Below, in pieces: positions 59,500-64,000 of a DNA stretch of 64,000 nucleotides. Below the pieces are notes generated by a model that was given only the letters and a program-made list of their open reading frames with translations, ran no database searches and was not told the origin of the DNA. How positions within the stretch are numbered: position 1 is the stretch's first letter; every line of letters begins with the position of its first letter. The stretch comes from Candidatus Saccharimonadota bacterium (GTDB lineage: Bacteria > Patescibacteriota > Saccharimonadia > Saccharimonadales > Saccharimonadaceae), in assembly GCA_028286365.1 (NCBI GenBank), contig JAQBRR010000001.1:62001-126000 (forward strand). The letters are read 5' to 3'. A program made the position numbers and the translations under genes.

Positions 59500-60480
59500 A
59501 TGATTGAGCTACAAAGGTGCACTGATCAAGAGACTTGGGATGACTTTGTCCTAGAAAACGACGGCCACCCCTTGCAGTTATGGGGTTGGGGCCAGCTCAA
59601 AATGGCACACGGTTGGACAGCCGACAGGCTCCTTGCCTATGATGAGGATACGATAGTAGCCGCTGCCCAGGTATTAACCCGTAAACTACCGCTACCGCTT
59701 CGTGCATTTTCATATGTCCCCCGCGGCCCAGTCGGCGAGCAGGGGAGTGGCGTTGATTTCCTCGAGCTTATCGCTGATTATGCCAAGCGTGAGTATCATT
59801 CGGTTGTCCTATCAATCGAACCAGATAGCATCGAATTTGATGCTCCACAGGGGTGGGTACCAGCCAAAAACAGCGTTTTGCCTAGTAAAACTATCATCCT
59901 GGATCTCAAAAAAAGCGACAGCGACCTACTCGCCGTTATGGATAAAAAGACCCGTCAATATATTCGTAAATCAACCGCCGAGGCCATTACGATTAAACAA
60001 GTCCGCAGTAGGGAAGACCTGGCTAAGTGTCTTGATGTGTATCACCAGACCTCACATCGGGCGCACTTCAACCTGCATAATGATCAGTATTACTACGACG
60101 CGTTTAATCTATTGGGCGATCACTCGCCAGTCTTTGCAGCCTACCAGGATGACCAGCCAATTGCCTTCCTCTGGCTCGCCATTAGCGCTGATACAGCCTT
60201 TGAACTCTATGGTGGAATGAACGAGGACGGACAGACACTTCGAGCTAATTATGCACTCAAATGGTATGCCATTAGGCGAACCAAGGAGTGGGGACTGTCA
60301 CGCTACGATTTCGGTGGATTAATAGGGGACGGAGTATCTAATTTCAAACTCAGCTGGGCAGAGAATGAGACAAATCTTGCTGGTACATTTGATCGACCAT
60401 TGTCGTCATTTTACGGGGTATGGAATAGCGGCCTTCCGACCGCTAAAAAGATTGTTAGAGCGTTAAAGCCTAAGCGCTAA
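59500..60480 (+). CDS. FemABX-family peptidoglycan aminoacyltransferase-like protein
   Basis: MDKKTRQYIRKSTAEAITIKQV...YHQTSHRAHFNLHNDQYYYDAF...YGGMNEDGQTLRANYALKWYAIRRTKEWGLSRYDFGG. Confidence 0.88.
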   Translation: MIELQRCTDQETWDDFVLENDGHPLQLWGWGQLKMAHGWTADRLLAYDEDTIVAAAQVLTRKLPLPLRAFSYVPRGPVGEQGSGVDFLELIADYAKREYHSVVLSIEPDSIEFDAPQGWVPAKNSVLPSKTIILDLKKSDSDLLAVMDKKTRQYIRKSTAEAITIKQVRSREDLAKCLDVYHQTSHRAHFNLHNDQYYYDAFNLLGDHSPVFAAYQDDQPIAFLWLAISADTAFELYGGMNEDGQTLRANYALKWYAIRRTKEWGLSRYDFGGLIGDGVSNFKLSWAENETNLAGTFDRPLSSFYGVWNSGLPTAKKIVRALKPKR

Positions 60481-60741
60481 TTACTCTAGTTTCATTGCAA
60501 CTTCACCAAGGATACGATCCTTGATTAGTGCAATCTGCGCCTCGGCATGACCAATATCAGCTTGAATTTCTGATTTATCTTCATCAGATGCATCTTTAAG
60601 TTCTTTTTTTAACGCCTCTAAACGACCTTCTTGGAATTTAAGTTGGACCTGTAGTGGCATGCGTGATGCTTCGACGTCAAATGTCTCTAGTTTTAGCTCT
60701 GGTTCTGGTGCTTCTAATTCTAATTGTGCTGTTTGTACCAT
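60481..60741 (-). CDS. Small coiled-coil hypothetical protein
   Basis: 86 aa intact ORF; charged helical composition. Confidence 0.55.
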   Translation of the reverse strand: MVQTAQLELEAPEPELKLETFDVEASRMPLQVQLKFQEGRLEALKKELKDASDEDKSEIQADIGHAEAQIALIKDRILGEVAMKLE

Positions 60742-60813
60742 GTTGTTTGTTTCCTTTGAGTGTTATGTACTCAATATAGCACAAACGTGCATATCTGTCA
60801 ATATGGTTATGTT

Positions 60814-61860
60814 TTATGCCCAGGCGGTTTTGGTCATAGAGAGGCTAGGGATTACCTCTAATTTATAGGGGTCGATAGGCGATTTTCGGGTTGCATAGTA
60901 ATAACCCAGCGTCGCGACCATTGCACCGTTATCAGTACATAGTTCGATCGGTGCGTAATCGATATGTAGCGGTAATCGTTTAGATAGCGCTTTTCGTAAC
61001 TCTTGATTAGCCGCCACACCTCCCGCGATCACAACGGACTTGGGTGAATATTCCTGATATGCACGCTGTGTGGCATCGACTAATGTCTCAACGGCAGTAT
61101 ATTGAAAGCTCGCGGCAAAGTTAGCCCGCTGAACGTCGTTTAACAGCGCAGGGAGGTCGTGGGAAGGAAAAGATATGTCAACACCCACTTCACGTTGTAC
61201 GGCCCGCAGAACGGCTGTTTTAAGACCAGAAAAGCTGAAGTCATATGATCCTGACATTTTTGCCTTGGGCAACTTGTAGGCGTGCGGATCACCCTCTAAC
61301 GCAGCGTTGGCAATCGATGGTCCGCCTGGATAGGACAGCCCAATAATCTTGGCGACCTTATCGAACGCTTCACCTACTGCATCATCCTGAGTTTGACCGA
61401 GTAACTCGAAATCTCCATGATCACGAAATAATACCAATTGGGTATGTCCACCACTGACAATCAGGGCCAGCATTGGGAATTCTGGCGGATTTTCATTCAG
61501 GAAGTTCGCATAGACATGTGCCTCAACGTGGTGGATAGGGTAGAGGGGTTTGTTTTGCAAAATAGCCAGTGTCCGTGCAGCCAGTGTCCCGACCAGTAGC
61601 GACCCGATTAGTCCTGGTGCATACGTTACGGCGATACCATCGATATCATCCCAGGTCAGGTTGGCATCGGTCAGGGCTTGATTGATTACGGGGTTAATCA
61701 CCTCGATATGGCTACGTGCAGCGACCTCTGGCACGACACCACCGTACATTTTGTGGATATCGATCTGTGAATTGATGACATTACTCAGCAGTACTCTGCC
61801 GTCTTCAACAACCGACGCCGCCGTCTCGTCACAACTACTCTCAATTCCCAGTATTTTCAT
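60814..61860 (-). CDS. tsaD: tRNA N6-threonylcarbamoyladenosine synthase TsaD
   Basis: MKILGIESSCDETAASVVEDG, YPIHHVEAHVYANFL, LIVSGGHTQLV, GEAFDKVAKIIGLSYPGGPSI, VIAGGVAANQELR. Confidence 0.97.
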   Translation of the reverse strand: MKILGIESSCDETAASVVEDGRVLLSNVINSQIDIHKMYGGVVPEVAARSHIEVINPVINQALTDANLTWDDIDGIAVTYAPGLIGSLLVGTLAARTLAILQNKPLYPIHHVEAHVYANFLNENPPEFPMLALIVSGGHTQLVLFRDHGDFELLGQTQDDAVGEAFDKVAKIIGLSYPGGPSIANAALEGDPHAYKLPKAKMSGSYDFSFSGLKTAVLRAVQREVGVDISFPSHDLPALLNDVQRANFAASFQYTAVETLVDATQRAYQEYSPKSVVIAGGVAANQELRKALSKRLPLHIDYAPIELCTDNGAMVATLGYYYATRKSPIDPYKLEVIPSLSMTKTAWA

Positions 61861-61951
61861 CTCCTCTAGTTTATCACTAGTCGGCTATCCGTCGATGACT
61901 CGCTAGGCTATTCAACAGATCGACTCAATTGATCGGCTTGACATATTACCG

Positions 61952-61983
61952 TAATATATTCTGCGGAGGACGGACCTTTGCTC
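61952..61983. repeat. Dispersed intergenic hairpin repeat, copy 3 (inverted relative to copies 1 and 2)
   Basis: AATATATTCTGCGGAGGACGGACCTTTGCTCAG; reverse complement matches copy 1 over ~32 nt with few mismatches. Confidence 0.7.
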
Positions 61984-62032
61984 AGAAAACCTGAATTTGA
62001 GTAAGGCCTTATACCAAAAAAGTGCATAAAAT

Positions 62033-62671
62033 CTAAGCAAAGGGATTAGCGTTACGAAAATCCGTATTGTCGTTGGCCGTAGCTGCATCAGAGTACATTT
62101 TCTTGCTCCATTCTCTAAATATCATCTCTCCAGATGTACTTCTGCTTGTAAAATAGTATCCCATTAGAGTGTGATCTTTGCCTGTAGCAATATAGAGATC
62201 ACAAACCCCTGAATGTCTGTCACTCTGTTTTCTAAGCGATTGACGGGGTGTATTGGAGTAGGTGAACGTTAGTCTCCAACGTCCATCGGACTCTTTAATG
62301 AGCTTGCTAAGTTCGGTTACTGACGAGGACTCACCTGTAAATAGTGTGACTAAGATAGAGGAATCTGTTTGTTTAATACGAATGATAGTAGGAATAGGAT
62401 CGATTGTTTTTCCATCTCTTTGGAAGTCACTCTGAAGGCTCCCTTTCCACGTCCCATTTAACCTCGGTTTACCAGTAAATTTTCTTACTAACTTCCACCC
62501 CCAAATCCATCTGTCATAGGCTAATACAAGTAGGGTAGTGACTGATCCTGCGACAGAGACTGTACGCAACGCTACCAATGATTGATCGCCATTTCCTGCC
62601 ATAAGAGCGACTATCAGCCATACGACAGCAGCGATCCCGATAATAATTCGTATTTGGATAGAACTGACCAT
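62033..62671 (-). CDS. Cap15-like CBASS effector (2 TM + beta-barrel)
   Basis: MVSSIQIRIIIGIAAVVWLIVALM... two TM, then GKPRLNGTWKGSLQSDFQRDGKTIDPIPTIIRIKQTDSSILVTLFTGESSSVTELSKLI...; ATG 1 nt after CD-NTase stop. Confidence 0.65.
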   Translation of the reverse strand: MVSSIQIRIIIGIAAVVWLIVALMAGNGDQSLVALRTVSVAGSVTTLLVLAYDRWIWGWKLVRKFTGKPRLNGTWKGSLQSDFQRDGKTIDPIPTIIRIKQTDSSILVTLFTGESSSVTELSKLIKESDGRWRLTFTYSNTPRQSLRKQSDRHSGVCDLYIATGKDHTLMGYYFTSRSTSGEMIFREWSKKMYSDAATANDNTDFRNANPFA

Positions 62672-62672
62672 A

Positions 62673-63617
62673 TTATTCTTCCTCTCCAAGGTCAAACAAT
62701 ACCCATACCTTGAAGGCCAAGTCGTGAGCTTGCTCAATTGTCCACTTTTGACCGCTGCCGAAGAGTGACTTTATTTCGTTTGGTTCTAGCCAGTTTGCAG
62801 CAGGTGCATTAGGTGATGTTGTTTGATCGTAAATATACGCAATACATGCGATCAGATCATCTCTAAGGGGGGTGTTGCCTTCGTGATTGAAACGATCATT
62901 AGGCACACAGTAAATTAAACACTCCATGAAGTAACTCGGTAACTCGTTAATTTTTCCTGCTAAGACGAGATCATTTTCTGCATTTTTAAGGATACGTACC
63001 ATGTGTTTGTAACGTCCACCTGTAATAACATTTTTCGTACGCCCGTTTTCTAACTGTTGATCAGGATAATTTACTACACTTGTACCGTCAGTCTTAAACA
63101 CTTTTTCACCTACATGGTAGGAAATACTACCTACCGCATCGTAATAATACTTACGAAACGTAAACGCTGGTACAATGTCTGCACTTACGTGTCCGCCATT
63201 CTCTCGAAGCTGGATGGCTGTAGATCCTGTTGTATCACAATTATCACCGAAGTGAGCTTTAATTGAGCTTGCAAGACTATTCCGAAAGAGAATACCTTCA
63301 AGTGGGTAGGTTGTGGGACTTCCTACGGGGCGATGATCCAAATTTAGATCGTCTGCATCGAAATAGTGAAAATCCGTCCGAACCACGGCAATATCAACAT
63401 CACTATCTTGCCTTACATTCGTATTATTTGTATATGAGCCTTTTGGTACGTATTTAATCCTGACCCCATCAGGTGCATCTTCCAGCCACGCATCAACTGC
63501 TTGTTTGACCAGACGGTCTGCGGTTGCTTGTTTCTCCTGCTCAGTGGAGCTTGATGGCTGTCTATACCTATTCAACTTTGATTCTGTTTCTTGTACTGTC
63601 ATTGCGATTTCCCCCAT
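62673..63617 (-). CDS. CD-NTase (cGAS/DncV-like nucleotidyltransferase) of CBASS
   Basis: KYVPKGSYTNNTNVRQDSDVDIAVV (GS...DxD), downstream third acidic VSADIVPAF. Start at 63617 or internal Met at 63602. Confidence 0.87.
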   Translation of the reverse strand: MGEIAMTVQETESKLNRYRQPSSSTEQEKQATADRLVKQAVDAWLEDAPDGVRIKYVPKGSYTNNTNVRQDSDVDIAVVRTDFHYFDADDLNLDHRPVGSPTTYPLEGILFRNSLASSIKAHFGDNCDTTGSTAIQLRENGGHVSADIVPAFTFRKYYYDAVGSISYHVGEKVFKTDGTSVVNYPDQQLENGRTKNVITGGRYKHMVRILKNAENDLVLAGKINELPSYFMECLIYCVPNDRFNHEGNTPLRDDLIACIAYIYDQTTSPNAPAANWLEPNEIKSLFGSGQKWTIEQAHDLAFKVWVLFDLGEEE

Positions 63618-63644
63618 GTGTCTCCCTGAAGACCTATTTTGCGT

Positions 63645-63710
63645 ATTGTAATTCTTAATTTAACAAAACGTTATAAACTTGTCAACTCATTCCGTTAAAT
63701 GTAATATAAC
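63645..63710. promoter_or_regulatory. Divergent CBASS/HTH promoter region with GTTAWA half-sites
   Basis: TTTAAC 63659-63664, GTTATA 63670-63675, GTTAAA 63694-63699, TATAAC 63705-63710; + promoter TTGTCA(63679)-N17-TAATAT(63702); - strand TACAAT 63645-63650. Confidence 0.5.
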
Positions 63711-63713
63711 AAT

Positions 63714-64000
63714 ATGGATAAACAGAAGAACATTGAGATCGGTACACGTATTAAAGATGCTCGCAAAAAGGGCAACTTAACACAAAGTGAGTTAGCTAAG
63801 CAGCTATCATACGGTTCGCCAACGGTAATTTCATTCATAGAATCTGGTGAAAGGAAGCTAAAGGTAGCAGATCTTGAAAAAATAGCGTCTGTACTACATG
63901 TGACGTTGGAGTTTCTGTTAAGCGGAAATACCGTCCGTACAATGCCTACAGTTAAGACAGTGCTTAGAGCCGACAATGACCTCAAGCCTACAGATATTCA
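63714..64000 (+). CDS. XRE-family HTH regulator, truncated by window end; possible HTH-ImmA/IrrE fusion
   Basis: MDKQKNIEIGTRIKDARKKGNLTQSELAKQLSYGSPTVISFIESGERKLKVADLEKIASVLHVTLEFLLSGNTVRTMPTVKTVLRADNDLKPTDI... Confidence 0.85.
   Translation, partial: MDKQKNIEIGTRIKDARKKGNLTQSELAKQLSYGSPTVISFIESGERKLKVADLEKIASVLHVTLEFLLSGNTVRTMPTVKTVLRADNDLKPTDI

Noticed and set aside
59401-59500. T-box-like GAGGGTGGAACG on the plus strand upstream of the FemX-like gene
   Set aside because: Lacks a specifier stem and terminator, is too short, and lies upstream of the likely TATAAT promoter of the gene it would control.
63602-63617. Choice of CD-NTase start (63617 vs 63602)
   Set aside because: Both ATGs have purine-rich upstream sequence; cannot be resolved from sequence alone, so the longer form is reported.
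1-64000. CRISPR arrays, prophage genes, transposases, rRNA genes
   Set aside because: None seen: no regularly spaced repeats, no integrase/transposase motifs, no rRNA sequence.

Overview
This 64 kb window is gene-dense and reads as a chromosomal segment of a Candidatus Saccharibacteria (TM7/Patescibacteria)-like genome. That assignment is inferred from gene content: housekeeping genes, almost no biosynthesis, many small membrane proteins with GSAHLVIIIVLVVALLG-type N-termini, and standard stop codons. Recognisable genes include RNase J (partial), type-4 UDG, guaA, pnp, thrC, rpsO, truB, rpsT, folE, holA, mutM, polA, rpoD/sigA, dnaG, orn, msrB, mscL, argS, pyrG, zwf, nrdA/nrdB, pgi/pmi, groEL/groES with a CIRCE operator, a MurE-like ligase, two FemX-like proteins, valS and tsaD. 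There are three tRNA genes, all serine (GGA, GCT, CGA). The most interesting region is the right edge. It holds a compact two-gene CBASS-like anti-phage operon: a CD-NTase followed by a Cap15-like 2TM + beta-barrel protein. A divergent XRE-type HTH gene, cut by the window end, sits next to it and resembles the CapH/CapP regulator arrangement. Other notable signals: (i) a 57-aa ORF ending in MCEGCQ between nrdA and nrdB, where NrdA itself has no C-terminal redox cysteines; (ii) an NrdB with Phe at the radical-Tyr position (class Ic-like) and a promoter carrying two NrdR-like boxes 33 bp apart; (iii) -10 hexamers placed 6-9 nt before many start codons, suggesting pervasive leaderless transcription; (iv) a DnaG whose zinc-finger ligands are all replaced; (v) a degenerate DHH-family protein with a long Pro-rich tail; (vi) a three-copy dispersed intergenic hairpin whose substitutions keep G-U pairing on one strand. 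No database or folding software was used. Family calls come from reading motifs.
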